Positions 1 through 8,786 are shown, counted from the first letter of the stretch. The stretch is DNA of 62,669 nucleotides from JAEUMY01 sp031394355 (GCA_031394355.1 JANNSU010000002.1:1-62669); one strand, 5' to 3'. The notes: generated from the sequence alone by a model not told the origin. Made by a program: numbers and translations.

Positions 1-87
1 CTTCCCATCCCGAACAGGACCGTGAAACGAGGTAACGCCGATGATAGTGTGGATTGCCCATGCGAAAGTAGGAAATCGTCGAGACCT
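1..87 (+). rRNA. rrf: 5S ribosomal RNA, 3' part
   Basis: The first bases match the 3' two thirds of a proteobacterial 5S rRNA: CCATCCCGAAC near the start, GTGAAACG, then GCCGATGATAGTGTGG and CATGCGAAAGTAGG. The 5' third lies before the window. The exact 3' end is set by eye at about 85-87, before the terminator stem. It implies an rrn operon reading into the window from the left. Confidence 0.93.
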
Positions 88-94
88 TATACCC

Positions 95-129
95 AAAACG
101 CCCAACCATCCATCATGGTTGGGCGTTTT
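95..129 (+). terminator. Rho-independent terminator after 5S rRNA
   Basis: A perfect 14-bp stem (AAAACGCCCAACCA at 95-108 pairing with TGGTTGGGCGTTTT at 116-129) closes a 7-nt loop and ends in a T run. It lies directly after the 5S gene and before the convergent dnaE2 gene, so it may serve both strands. Confidence 0.92.
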
Positions 130-207
130 GCTTTGCAGGACCAAAAGACCCAGCCCGGCAGCCACTCTGACCTCTCTCACGCGGCATAGAAAATTACTGC
201 TTGAGAA

Positions 208-3200
208 TCAGTGAAAGTTCCGTGCTGCAACGCTCAAGTCGCCCAATAGGTGAGAGGCATCCACCAGCTTGTGAGCGATCAGATGGATTACCTCGCCCTT
301 GCGTTCCAGCTTGCCGATTACGGTCATCAACTGGGCAGACAGCAGCTCTCGACGCTGTGATTCCACCAGGCTTGCCCAGACCACAACGTTGATGTTCCCG
401 GTCTCGTCTTCAAGCGTGACGAACACGACGCCACTGGCAGTACCGGGGCGTTGCCGGCAGGTAACGATGCCGGTTGCACGCACTTTGCTGCCGCTGCGAA
501 TATTCGCAAGATCGCTGGCCGTTGCATGCCGCTTGAGTCGTGGACGCAGAAGTGCAAGCGGGTGGCGGCGCAAGGTGAGGCCGAGCGTCTGATAATCGGC
601 GAGGATGTTCTGGCCTTCAGCCATAAGCGGCAACTGGGCGGAAAGGTTGTCACTGGAAAGTAGTGGCAGAAGCGCAATGCCAGGCTGCAGTCCGAGTGCC
701 TGCCACTGGGCGTCACGACGATCACGTGACAGGCTTTGCAGTGCATCGCTGGCGGCCAGGCGGCCAAGATCGGCGGCTTCAAGGCTGGCCCGGTTGGCAA
801 GATCCTGAAGACTGGAAAAGGCCTTCCCGGTACGTGCGGATTGAATGCGCATGCCCGCTGCCGATGACAAGCCGTTCACCCGATGCAGGCCGAGACGAAT
901 TGCCGGACCGCCGCTTCCAGGCTCCAGTGTCGACTCCCAATGACTGGCTGCAACATCGACCGCACGAACTTCCACATTGTGTCTGCGTACGTCCTGCACG
1001 AGCTGGGAGGGGCTGTAGAAGCCCATGGGCCATGCGTTGAGCAGTCCACAGGTGAACGCCGCCGGGTGATGACATTTCAGCCATGCCGAGTAATAAGCCA
1101 GCAGCGCGAAGCTGGCAGCGTGTGACTCGGGGAATCCATATTCTCCGAAGCCCTCAATCTGCTTGTAGATCTGTTCGCAGAATGCAGGTTCATAGCCACG
1201 CACCAGCATGCCATTCACCAGCTTCTCGCGAAAGGGTCCAATGCCGCCCTTTCGCTTCCAGGCGGCCATGGCGCGGCGCAATTGATCCGCTTCACCAGGC
1301 GTGAAACCTGCGGCCACCTCGGCGATGCGCATGACCTGCTCCTGAAAAATGGACACACCCAGTGTGCGTTCCAGAACAGCTTGGAGCGCCTTGCTGGGGT
1401 ATGACACCAGTGAAGGACTCTCGCGCCGTTTGAGATAAGGGTGAACCATGCCACCCTGTATCGGCCCGGGACGAACAATGGCAACTTCGATCACGAGGTC
1501 GTAAAATGTCCTGGGTTTGAGTCGGGGCAGCATGGACATTTGGGCGCGTGATTCAATTTGGAACACGCCTACTGTGTCTGCCTTGCAGATCATGTCATAG
1601 GTGGCCGCATCCTCCTTCGGTATGCTGGCCAGGGACAGCCCGGATCCGCGGGCGCGATCGTAAAAGTCATCCAGCGCGTCGAAGGTTTTGCGAATCGCAG
1701 TCAGCATGCCAAGGGCCAGCACATCAACCTTGAGCAGCCCAAGTGCTTCCAGATCATCCTTGTCCCATTCGATAACCGAGCGGTCAGCCATCGCAGCATT
1801 CTGTGTTGGCACCAGTCGTGACAGCCGGTCCTTGGCGATGACAAAGCCGCCCACATGCTGCGACAGATGCCGTGGGAAACCGCGCAGCACCTGAGTGAAT
1901 TCAACGACCTGTTGCAGGCGAATATTCGCAGGATCAAAGCCTGCCTCGGTGAGCCTTGCATCCATGTCGGCGGCCTTGTCCCACCACGCCAGCGTTCCCG
2001 TGAGTCGAGTGATCTGATCGAGCGACAGACCGAGTGCCTTGCCGACATCGCGGAGCGCAGATTTACGGCGATAGCAGATCACAGTGGCCGCCAGTGCCGT
2101 GCGGTGGCGGCCATATTTGCCGTAGATGTACTGGATGACTTCTTCCCTGCGTTGATGTTCGAAGTCCACATCAATATCTGGCGCCTCGTTGCGTTCTCTG
2201 GAGATGAAGCGCTCGAACAGCACTTCACTGAGTGCGGGATCCACCTCCGTGATGCCGAGGCAATAGCAGACTGCCGAATTGGCAGCGGACCCGCGGCCCT
2301 GGCAGAGAATCTTGAGACGCCGAGCTTCCCTCACCACATCTTCGACAGTCAGGAAAAATGCCTCGTAGCGCAGCGCCTCAATGAGCAGCAGTTCCTTTTC
2401 CACCAGCTGTAGAACCTTGTCAGGTGCGGTCTCGCCATAGCGTCCCCGCATGCCAGCGAGCGTGAGCGTTCGGAGATGGGAGGTCGGTGTTTCACCTGCC
2501 GGAACGAGCTCCTCCGGATATTCATAGCGAAGTTCGTCCAGACTGAAGTTGCATAGATTGGCGATATGCGTACTCTCGGCCAGGTGAGCAGGCTCATGCA
2601 GCCGACCCAGCCGTTTCATGCTGCGCAAATGCCGCTCGCCATTCGGCGCGCAACGTCTGCCCAGCTCAGCTACCGTAGTATTCAATCGGATGGCCGTCAG
2701 CACATCGTGCATTGACTTGCGCTCGCGGTGATGCATGCAGGCGCCGCTGCTTGCAACCAACGGTATATCTGATGCCTGCGAATATTCGCAGAGCGTACTG
2801 ACCCAGGCGTCATCCTGTCCTGACCGGAACAATTGGGCTGCAATCCAACAATTGCCGACGAATCGCGACTGCCACCACCGCAGTTTTTCAAGCGTGGTGT
2901 GTCGATCAGGAATGATGAGCAGGATGCAATCGGCAAGACCTCTATCAAGATCATGACGGCAGAGCGAATATTCGCCCTTCAACGCACGCATGCGGGCGAT
3001 TGTGATGAGCTCACCCAGATTTCCGTAGCCCTCCCGATTGCGCGCGATGAGGACGACATGATCGCCTTCCGCGAGATGAAACTCGCTGCCAACCAGGAGT
3101 TTAAGTCCGGCCGACTTGGCTGCTACATGGGCACGAACAATGCCGGCGAGTGTGCATTCATCCGTGATGGCGAGCGCTGCGTAGCCCAGTCGAAGAGCCT

Positions 3201-3408
3201 CGTGGACGAGCTCCTCAGGTTGGGATGCGCCGCGCAGAAAGCTGAAGCACGAAATGCAGTGGAGTTCTGCAAAACCGTCACCTGACAGGGACCCGCCATG
3301 AACAGGCGATGAGCCTGGCGCGTCTTTGGCAGCGTACCGGCGTGGTTGCTCGCGTGGATCTGTCGTGGACGGCGGTGCCGGGCGTGGTGGTGGCAGGAGG
3401 CGGAGCAT
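208..3408 (-). CDS. dnaE2: Error-prone DNA polymerase DnaE2 (ImuC)
   Basis: A 1066-residue C-family DNA polymerase that performs translesion synthesis with ImuA and ImuB during the SOS response. The PHP domain begins near residue 47 (AELHC, then FSFLRGAS). A glycine-rich QGRGSAANS motif lies near 366, and the catalytic aspartates are in PDIDVDF near 408-414. An OB-fold region near 970-1040 ends the protein. Length agrees with DnaE2 rather than replicative DnaE (about 1160). It is the last gene of the lexA-imuA-imuB-dnaE2 operon, 18 bp after imuB. It contains four copies of the GCGAATATTCGC palindrome, the most of any gene here. Confidence 0.96.
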   Translation of the reverse strand: MLRLLPPPRPAPPSTTDPREQPRRYAAKDAPGSSPVHGGSLSGDGFAELHCISCFSFLRGASQPEELVHEALRLGYAALAITDECTLAGIVRAHVAAKSAGLKLLVGSEFHLAEGDHVVLIARNREGYGNLGELITIARMRALKGEYSLCRHDLDRGLADCILLIIPDRHTTLEKLRWWQSRFVGNCWIAAQLFRSGQDDAWVSTLCEYSQASDIPLVASSGACMHHRERKSMHDVLTAIRLNTTVAELGRRCAPNGERHLRSMKRLGRLHEPAHLAESTHIANLCNFSLDELRYEYPEELVPAGETPTSHLRTLTLAGMRGRYGETAPDKVLQLVEKELLLIEALRYEAFFLTVEDVVREARRLKILCQGRGSAANSAVCYCLGITEVDPALSEVLFERFISRERNEAPDIDVDFEHQRREEVIQYIYGKYGRHRTALAATVICYRRKSALRDVGKALGLSLDQITRLTGTLAWWDKAADMDARLTEAGFDPANIRLQQVVEFTQVLRGFPRHLSQHVGGFVIAKDRLSRLVPTQNAAMADRSVIEWDKDDLEALGLLKVDVLALGMLTAIRKTFDALDDFYDRARGSGLSLASIPKEDAATYDMICKADTVGVFQIESRAQMSMLPRLKPRTFYDLVIEVAIVRPGPIQGGMVHPYLKRRESPSLVSYPSKALQAVLERTLGVSIFQEQVMRIAEVAAGFTPGEADQLRRAMAAWKRKGGIGPFREKLVNGMLVRGYEPAFCEQIYKQIEGFGEYGFPESHAASFALLAYYSAWLKCHHPAAFTCGLLNAWPMGFYSPSQLVQDVRRHNVEVRAVDVAASHWESTLEPGSGGPAIRLGLHRVNGLSSAAGMRIQSARTGKAFSSLQDLANRASLEAADLGRLAASDALQSLSRDRRDAQWQALGLQPGIALLPLLSSDNLSAQLPLMAEGQNILADYQTLGLTLRRHPLALLRPRLKRHATASDLANIRSGSKVRATGIVTCRQRPGTASGVVFVTLEDETGNINVVVWASLVESQRRELLSAQLMTVIGKLERKGEVIHLIAHKLVDASHLLGDLSVAARNFH
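496..507. repeat. Iterated palindrome copy 1 (dnaE2)
   Basis: GCGAATATTCGC flanked by T and A; reads ANIR at residues 968-971 of dnaE2. Confidence 0.98.
1918..1929. repeat. Iterated palindrome copy 2 (dnaE2)
   Basis: Exact core with G and A flanks; reads ANIR at residues 494-497 of dnaE2. Confidence 0.98.
2778..2789. repeat. Iterated palindrome copy 3 (dnaE2)
   Basis: Exact core with T and A flanks; reads EYS from residue 208, the rarest frame. Confidence 0.98.
2964..2975. repeat. Iterated palindrome copy 4 (dnaE2)
   Basis: Exact core with A and C flanks, 186 bp from copy 3, the closest pair in the window; reads EYS from residue 146. Confidence 0.98.
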
Positions 3409-3426
3409 GGGACTGTGAGCATTTCA

Positions 3427-4917
3427 TCAACTGAAGTAGCCATGCAAAAACCACTCATGCGGCGCCTTCAGGGTGCGATAGACCCATAGTGTTTCGCCCT
3501 GAGGGTTCTGTGCCACAAAGTAATCACGTTGTGCGGGCTGCCCGTCCCACCAGCCACACTCGATGCGCTCCGGACCGGAAACGACTTTGAGTGCGCCGTG
3601 ATATTGGGGAAGATGATCCCTCGCAAACAGGGTGCGTGGCGTGGGTAGCAGCCAAAGCGGGCGAAGCGGCCACGGCTGGCCAGGGTCACCTGCCGGATTA
3701 CGGGGCCTCGATGTTGCTGCAGTGACAGCCTGGCGCGACCACGCCTGCTCTGGACGGTGGTCCTCCCGCACGGAAATGCCATAGACGCTGCCGTCCCCCA
3801 ATCGGGCTGCGAGACGCTCCACCAGATCACCCACCTTGCCGTCTTGCTGCCGCGCATCAGGCAGCCATGACAGATTCTCTTCTTCATGGGGTTGCAGTAC
3901 GTCGCAATGCAGCGTCATGGCACATACCTCCCCCCCTAGTGGCGAACGGGCAACCCGCTCACACAGTAGCGATTCCCAGCGTGACCATTCGCGTGACGGC
4001 CGTTGCGTGGTGATGTGCAATGCAGTTTGCAGGCTGCGATTGTGCTCGAACGTGAGCGTCCAGCCTGACGTCGCAGCACCCCGTGCCCGCAGGAAGCCGG
4101 CAAGCTCCCCCAGCATCCGCCGGATGGGGAAACGTAGTCCCTCGAAGTGGACCACTTCGCGGATGAACTCGACACGGGTTGAGAATGTTGCAGGCAGGAT
4201 GAAGGCATCGCGAGGGTCCGCGATGCGTCCCAGCGCACGATCCAGATCGTGAACGACCTCCTTGCCAAATCTTCGTGTCAGGCCATCCCGCGGTAGCGAG
4301 GTGAGGTCCCGCACGCGGGTCAGTCCCAGTTGCGCAAGCGTTGCAAGCTTTGCATGCGGCCAAGCGAACAATGCGAGCGGCAGATCTGCAAGGCGTTTAC
4401 ACAAATCCGTTTCGTTCAGTGCGCCCCGCCTGCCTGGATTAGTCATGCGTGCCTTGGCAAACAGCCTGGCCGCCAGTGGCGTTGGTGCAATGCCAGCCAA
4501 TGCGCTGAAACCGGATTCGTGCAACGCGGTACGCAGGCGCGCAAACAGTTGCCCGAGTCCACCGAACAGCTTCAGTGAGGTGGACACTTCAAGCAGGACA
4601 CTTTCCTCATCAAGTGTCACGATCGGCGTGAACTCGTTGGAGATGGTGGCAATTTTTTCGAGGGCTTCACGCTCCCACGTCTGATTTCGTGGCGTCACCA
4701 GAAGATCGGCGACCACTGCGCGGGCCATGCTCACAGTTTGCGCAGGACGTATTCCCAATTCGCGGGCGCGAGTATTGACGGCACATAGCACCGGTCGTGT
4801 ATCCGGACCTTCGCTGATGGCGTGGGGTGGCTTGCAGTGATCTGGCTGGTCACTCAGCAGGCGTGCCTCCACGCTTTGCAGGGACAACTCGGGCATGAAA
4901 AGTGCAATCCAGAGCAC
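3427..4917 (-). CDS. imuB: ImuB, inactive Y-family polymerase-like protein
   Basis: A 496-residue Y-family polymerase homologue. The fold is recognisable at the N-terminus (LWIALFMPELSLQSVEARLL) and in the VLLEVSTSLKLFGG segment near residue 110. The acidic catalytic residues expected there in active Y-family enzymes are not present, which is the known hallmark of ImuB. ImuB is a scaffold linking DnaE2 to the sliding clamp. I do not see an unambiguous clamp-binding motif. It starts 6 bp after imuA ends, indicating translational coupling within the SOS operon. Confidence 0.92.
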   Translation of the reverse strand: MLWIALFMPELSLQSVEARLLSDQPDHCKPPHAISEGPDTRPVLCAVNTRARELGIRPAQTVSMARAVVADLLVTPRNQTWEREALEKIATISNEFTPIVTLDEESVLLEVSTSLKLFGGLGQLFARLRTALHESGFSALAGIAPTPLAARLFAKARMTNPGRRGALNETDLCKRLADLPLALFAWPHAKLATLAQLGLTRVRDLTSLPRDGLTRRFGKEVVHDLDRALGRIADPRDAFILPATFSTRVEFIREVVHFEGLRFPIRRMLGELAGFLRARGAATSGWTLTFEHNRSLQTALHITTQRPSREWSRWESLLCERVARSPLGGEVCAMTLHCDVLQPHEEENLSWLPDARQQDGKVGDLVERLAARLGDGSVYGISVREDHRPEQAWSRQAVTAATSRPRNPAGDPGQPWPLRPLWLLPTPRTLFARDHLPQYHGALKVVSGPERIECGWWDGQPAQRDYFVAQNPQGETLWVYRTLKAPHEWFLHGYFS

Positions 4918-4923
4918 AGTGCC

Positions 4924-5586
4924 TCAGTGCGAGACGATTGCAGGCTTGGGATGAGCGGGGTTCCCATCCTGTGCAAGTGAATTCAGCTTTTTTGCGCTGA
5001 TGAGTCCGCGAGCCTTGAAGATGGTGATGGTCTGCCCGCCACGTTCCTGGCCAATCATCAGGCGCAGCGGTGCGGGAGAGGGCTGGCGGGCAAAGGCGGT
5101 GCTCTGGAAGAGGAAGGCCGCAGTTCCGCCACTCTCGGCTGCGAGGTGCAGTCTGCGCAGCGTTGCATAGTCTGTGTGCTGTTTCAGCCAGATCAACACG
5201 GCACCAAGGGATCCGGAGCGCAGGGATTGTTCAGCTGCCCACAGGCTGTCTGCGGGGGAGTTGGGCTGGACTACCAGCAAACGTGACAAATTCAATCCTG
5301 CATTCAGGAGTGCTGGCGCATAGGGTAGGCAAGGGGGATTAATCCATGCGATGGGATGGTCTATCGAGAGCGCTGCCAATGCCGGCAACAGCAGAGACAC
5401 CTCGCCAACCCCCTGTTGGTCACACATCAGTTCGGTCAGCCCCTGGGCAGGCCAGCCGCCGTCGGGCAGGGCAGCATCGAGCCAATCAATACCAGTCGGT
5501 AGCCCGGTCCTTTCCAGACGCTGCACACTGCCCAGACGCCAGATATGGGGCGATTGCAGCAGAGACACGATGCCTGTTTTGTCCAT
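4924..5586 (-). CDS. imuA: ImuA, SOS mutagenesis accessory protein
   Basis: A 220-residue RecA/SulA-like protein of the ImuA family. The N-terminal signature IWRLGSVQ followed by LPTGIDWLDAALPDGGWP and LTELMCD is typical. ImuA cooperates with ImuB and DnaE2 in damage-induced mutagenesis. No intact Walker A motif is obvious, as is common in this family. It sits 27 bp downstream of lexA and almost touches imuB. Confidence 0.92.
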   Translation of the reverse strand: MDKTGIVSLLQSPHIWRLGSVQRLERTGLPTGIDWLDAALPDGGWPAQGLTELMCDQQGVGEVSLLLPALAALSIDHPIAWINPPCLPYAPALLNAGLNLSRLLVVQPNSPADSLWAAEQSLRSGSLGAVLIWLKQHTDYATLRRLHLAAESGGTAAFLFQSTAFARQPSPAPLRLMIGQERGGQTITIFKARGLISAKKLNSLAQDGNPAHPKPAIVSH

Positions 5587-5613
5587 TTAGGGCCAGCGTA
5601 GTCCGTTCAGTGC

Positions 5614-6246
5614 TCACAGCCATCGCAACAGGCCAACCATCACGCCTTCAATGGCAAAATCGTTCTTGTCCTCGTCCACGTCAATGGGGCTGAAGTCCGG
5701 GTTTTCCGGCAGCAGGCGAATATTCGCAACAGCCCCTTTCCCTTTCCCGCGTTGCACGGCTTCAAGACGTTTGACAGTTACCTCATCTCCAATTCGTGCC
5801 ACCACGATCTCGCCATTGGTGACTTCCTTTTTCCGCGCTACTGCGATGAGGTCGCCATCCAGGATGCCTGCATCCCGCATGCTCTGGCCGCGCACCTTCA
5901 GCAGATAGTCAGCACGGGGCTTGAAGACTGAAGGATCGATATCGACTCGCCGTTCAATATTCTCCACTGCAAGAATGGGCGAGCCAGCAGCCACACGACC
6001 GATCAGCGGCAATCCGATGCCTGGTGCCGAGGCGGACTCAAGCAGCCGGATGCCCCGCGAGGCACCGGCCAGCATTTCGATCACCCCCTTGGCGGCCAAG
6101 GCTCGCAGGTGCTGTTCAGCCGCATTCGGTGAACTGAAGCCGAATGCCGCGCAGATTTCCGCACGGGTTGGTGGCATGCCGGTTTGTTCGATGCCCTGGC
6201 GGATGAAGTCGTAGATTTCCTGCTGTCTTGCGGTCAATTCGTTCAT
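5614..6246 (-). CDS. lexA: LexA repressor
   Basis: SOS repressor and RecA-stimulated autoprotease of 210 residues. The start at MNELTARQQEIYDF is chosen because it matches the family; an in-frame upstream methionine would add 28 atypical residues. The winged helix is at about 1-70. The self-cleavage bond is Ala87-Gly88 in GRVAAGSP, and the catalytic pair is Ser122 (GQSM) and Lys159 (TVKR). It is the second gene of the SOS operon, 40 bp after the integrase-domain gene, so LexA represses its own transcription through the box at 6775-6794. One iterated palindrome lies at residues 174-177 (ANIR). Confidence 0.97.
   Translation of the reverse strand: MNELTARQQEIYDFIRQGIEQTGMPPTRAEICAAFGFSSPNAAEQHLRALAAKGVIEMLAGASRGIRLLESASAPGIGLPLIGRVAAGSPILAVENIERRVDIDPSVFKPRADYLLKVRGQSMRDAGILDGDLIAVARKKEVTNGEIVVARIGDEVTVKRLEAVQRGKGKGAVANIRLLPENPDFSPIDVDEDKNDFAIEGVMVGLLRWL
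5716..5727. repeat. Iterated palindrome copy 5 (lexA)
   Basis: Exact core with G and A flanks; reads ANIR at 174-177 in the variable loop after the catalytic lysine. Confidence 0.98.
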
Positions 6247-6286
6247 GGCGTGGTCCAAGTGAAATGAAAGAGCGTCAGTGTATTCA

Positions 6287-6766
6287 TCAGTGTTTTTTCG
6301 AGTTGGCGCCGAACCAGTCCCAGTCAGCAAGGGAGGGGTAGGCGCGCTGTCGCGCTGATCTGCTGGTGGGTAACTGTTCAGGATCAGGCGTTGTCATCGC
6401 GCGACCCAGTACTTCCCGATAAAGGAAGGTTAGTGCATTGGCTGCCTGGGACCAACTGGCTGGGGGCAGGTCGGTGCGTTGCCTGAGCATGGTTAGAAAC
6501 GCCGCTACCTCACGACTGCCGAGTTCCTGCGGGTGGCGCATTCCATGCCAGCGGACAAAAAATTTCACCCAATAAACAACGGCTTGCTCCGCTTTGATGC
6601 TGTGGTGGTGGCGGCCGAGCGCCTGTCTTACCTGATCCATGAGGCGGGGCGTGTGGCGAACTGGGTGTGTCGCTGTGCCTTGCACGCCCGACAGAAATGG
6701 AAGCACGGACTGCGTGGGTGCGCTGGGGGTCATTACCGAGTGGCTGGCTTTTTGGGGCATGATCAT
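6287..6766 (-). CDS. Orphan integrase N-terminal (SAM-like, IntI-type) domain protein
   Basis: A 159-residue protein. Residues about 40-125 (from PRLMDQVRQAL through EQAVVYWVKFFVRWHG, RHPQELG and ANALTFLYREVLG) resemble the N-terminal core-binding domain of integron integrases and related tyrosine recombinases. The catalytic domain (R, HxxR, Y) is absent, and lexA follows directly. It is the first gene of the SOS operon. Transcription from the promoter at 6791-6819 would give a very short leader before ATG 6766. ATG 6760 and ATG 6733 are alternatives. It could be a DNA-binding regulator or a domesticated recombinase remnant; I infer no enzymatic activity. Confidence 0.75.
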   Translation of the reverse strand: MIMPQKASHSVMTPSAPTQSVLPFLSGVQGTATHPVRHTPRLMDQVRQALGRHHHSIKAEQAVVYWVKFFVRWHGMRHPQELGSREVAAFLTMLRQRTDLPPASWSQAANALTFLYREVLGRAMTTPDPEQLPTSRSARQRAYPSLADWDWFGANSKKH

Positions 6767-6774
6767 TTATCCAG

Positions 6775-6794
6775 TACTGTATGTGGGTACAGTA
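6775..6794 (-). promoter_or_regulatory. LexA box of the SOS operon
   Basis: TACTGTATGTGGGTACAGTA contains CTGT, eight bases, then ACAG, the classical proteobacterial LexA half-sites with flanking TA pairs. It overlaps the -10 element of the operon promoter and lies 8 bp before the first ATG. No other comparable box was seen in the window. Confidence 0.93.
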
Positions 6795-6819
6795 TCTATC
6801 CCCGAAAAGATGTTGTCAA
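6791..6819 (-). promoter_or_regulatory. Sigma-70-type promoter of the SOS operon
   Basis: On the minus strand TTGACA (6814-6819) is followed by a 17-bp spacer and GATACT (6791-6796, four of six matches). The -10 element is covered by the LexA box, so LexA should block this promoter. The predicted start is about 20 nt before ATG 6766. Confidence 0.75.
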
Positions 6820-6888
6820 GCACCAACGTGCCGGCCAGACCTGTCCTACACTGCCAGATGATGCTGGGACAGCAAACCGGAGCAGGGT

Positions 6889-7527
6889 ATGAGAATTGAC
6901 TTTGTTTCAGATGTGGCCTGCCCCTGGTGCGCAATCGGGTTGAACTCACTCGAAATCGCGCTTGGACGCATTGGCGAAGAGTTCCCCGTAGCGCTGCATA
7001 TGCAGCCATTTGAACTCAATCCTGACATGCCGCCAGAAGGTGTCGATACCGCAGATTATCTGGCGCGGAAATATGGCTTGTCCCTGGAGCAGCTTGAGGC
7101 AAATCGCGCGAATATTCGCATGCGTGGTGCTGAAGTCGGATTTACCTTTGGTGAGCGGGTTCGTGTCTGGAATACCTTCGATGCACATCGCCTCTTGCAC
7201 TGGGCTGGCCGAGAGGGGAAGCAGCGGGCGCTGAAGCATGCGCTATTGCGCGCCTACCATGGTGAGGGACGGAACCCCGGAGCGCAGGATGTCCTGCTTG
7301 ACCTGGCCGCCGAAACCGGACTTGATGTGGCCGCGACCCGCGAAGTGCTGGACTCGGATGCCCATGCAGGCGATGTGCGCGGGGCTGAGCTGCTCTGGCA
7401 GCAGCGTGGTATCACGGCAGTCCCGTCTGTGGTCATCAATGATCAACACCTCATTCAGGGTGGTCAGCCAGCCGATGTCTTTGAAAACGCGTTGCGCCGG
7501 ATTGCGGAGCAGAAAGGGGATCTTTGA
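6889..7527 (+). CDS. DsbA family oxidoreductase (FrnE-like)
   Basis: A 212-residue thioredoxin-fold protein of the DsbA/FrnE group. The CPWC active site is at residues 11-14, directly after the first strand, and the cis-proline loop is in TAVPSVVIND near the end. There is no signal peptide, so it should act in the cytoplasm as a disulfide or isomerase-type oxidoreductase with an unknown substrate. A GGAGCAGG Shine-Dalgarno precedes ATG 6889. The next gene starts on the base after its stop codon. It carries one iterated palindrome (residues 74-77, ANIR). Confidence 0.88.
   Translation: MRIDFVSDVACPWCAIGLNSLEIALGRIGEEFPVALHMQPFELNPDMPPEGVDTADYLARKYGLSLEQLEANRANIRMRGAEVGFTFGERVRVWNTFDAHRLLHWAGREGKQRALKHALLRAYHGEGRNPGAQDVLLDLAAETGLDVAATREVLDSDAHAGDVRGAELLWQQRGITAVPSVVINDQHLIQGGQPADVFENALRRIAEQKGDL
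7108..7119. repeat. Iterated palindrome copy 6 (FrnE-like gene)
   Basis: Exact core with C and A flanks; reads ANIR at 74-77. Confidence 0.98.
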
Positions 7528-8043
7528 ATGTCTGCAGGCAAACCAGAGTTAAAGCCTTTGGCGCCGACGGATTTCAGTACCGTATCAGCTTTGGGCGGCG
7601 CAATCTGGCGGGAACACTACGCAAGCCTGGTCAGCATGGACCAGATCGACTACATGCTGGCCGGACGCTACACGCCAGGAAATCTCGAGAAGTACCTTGC
7701 CTCGGTCGACTGCTGGATGTATCTGCTCTGGCTGGACGACCGGGCTGTGGGCTATTGCAGTTATGCCCTCACGCAAACGCCGCATGAGTTGAAGCTGGAG
7801 CAGCTCTATCTGTTGCCGGAGCTGCATGGGCACGGCTTGGGCAGCTTCATGCTGCGACATGTGAACGCGGAAGCTCGCAGGCTGGGTTGCCAAACGATCA
7901 TGCTCACCGTGAACAAGGGTAATCACAGCTCGATTGCCGTGTATCTCAAGTCAGGTTTCGTGGTGCGCGAATCAGTCACGTTCGACATCGGAAATGGCTA
8001 TGTGATGGACGATTACGTCATGGAGAAGCGGCTCGATTCCTGA
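7528..8043 (+). CDS. GNAT family N-acetyltransferase
   Basis: A 171-residue GNAT protein. The acetyl-CoA-binding core is visible as LEQLYLLPELHGHGLGSFML (motif A, Q/RxxGxG/A-like HGHGLG) followed by NAEARRLGCQTIMLTVNKGN and the AVYLKSGF motif B. The acceptor substrate cannot be predicted. It abuts the FrnE-like gene (TGA then ATG with no gap), so the two are probably co-translated. Confidence 0.88.
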   Translation: MSAGKPELKPLAPTDFSTVSALGGAIWREHYASLVSMDQIDYMLAGRYTPGNLEKYLASVDCWMYLLWLDDRAVGYCSYALTQTPHELKLEQLYLLPELHGHGLGSFMLRHVNAEARRLGCQTIMLTVNKGNHSSIAVYLKSGFVVRESVTFDIGNGYVMDDYVMEKRLDS

Positions 8044-8171
8044 GCCCGGGTTACAGAATCCAATGTGCTCATGCATTGACCGGTGTCGGCGTCTGATGTC
8101 CTGGCGTGTCTTACACTGCGCAAAATCTGCGACTGTCACATGGATTCTACTTTCAGCAAGCCGGTACCTGC

Positions 8172-8765
8172 ATGCACACCACCATTTTCGATACGCCTGT
8201 CATCAATTCGATCCTCCGCTGGTTTTCGGTGACATTCCTTCGACTCAAGGGCTGGACGATTACGGGCGAACTGCCAGCGGGCCACCCCAAGTGTGTACTC
8301 ATTGCAGCGCCTCATACCAGCAACTGGGATCTGCCCTACACCCTGATGGTCGCCTTTCAGCTCAACCTGCATGTCTACTGGATGGGCAAGGCATCCATCT
8401 TTCGCTGGCCGTTTGGCGGCGCCATGAAGTGGCTGGGCGGTATCCCGGTGGAGCGGTCTCAATCCAACAATCTGGTGGCCGCATCGGTCGAGGCCATCCG
8501 GACCGCGACGCGGCCATTGCAATTGATCGTGCCACCGGAAGGCACGCGCAGCAAGGTTCGCTATTGGAGGACTGGCTTCTACTACATTGCGCTCGGGGCA
8601 GGTGTACCCATCGTGATGGCGTTTATGGACTACGAGAAACGACTGTCAGGTCTTGGGCCGGCGTTCATGCCCAGCGGCGATATCGATGCCGACATGCGCA
8701 AGATCAAAGCCTTCTATGCACCATTCAAGGGCAAGAATGCAGATCAGTTCGAGTCTGAGCGTTAG
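8172..8765 (+). CDS. 1-acyl-sn-glycerol-3-phosphate acyltransferase-like protein
   Basis: A small PlsC-superfamily acyltransferase of 197 residues. The catalytic HX4D motif is HTSNWD (48-53) and the substrate-binding motif PPEGTRS follows near 120. It probably transfers an acyl group to a lysophospholipid or related acceptor at the inner membrane. ATG 8172 (MHTTIFDTP) is chosen because the family begins close to this point. An upstream in-frame GTG at 8106 would add 22 residues and cannot be excluded. It is convergent with panE. Confidence 0.83.
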   Translation: MHTTIFDTPVINSILRWFSVTFLRLKGWTITGELPAGHPKCVLIAAPHTSNWDLPYTLMVAFQLNLHVYWMGKASIFRWPFGGAMKWLGGIPVERSQSNNLVAASVEAIRTATRPLQLIVPPEGTRSKVRYWRTGFYYIALGAGVPIVMAFMDYEKRLSGLGPAFMPSGDIDADMRKIKAFYAPFKGKNADQFESER

Positions 8766-8774
8766 TCGCACCTT

Positions 8775-8786
8775 GCGAATATTCGC
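8775..8786. repeat. Iterated palindrome copy 7 (intergenic)
   Basis: Embedded in a perfect 20-bp palindrome, CCTTGCGAATATTCGCAAGG (8771-8790), between two convergent genes. Confidence 0.98.
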
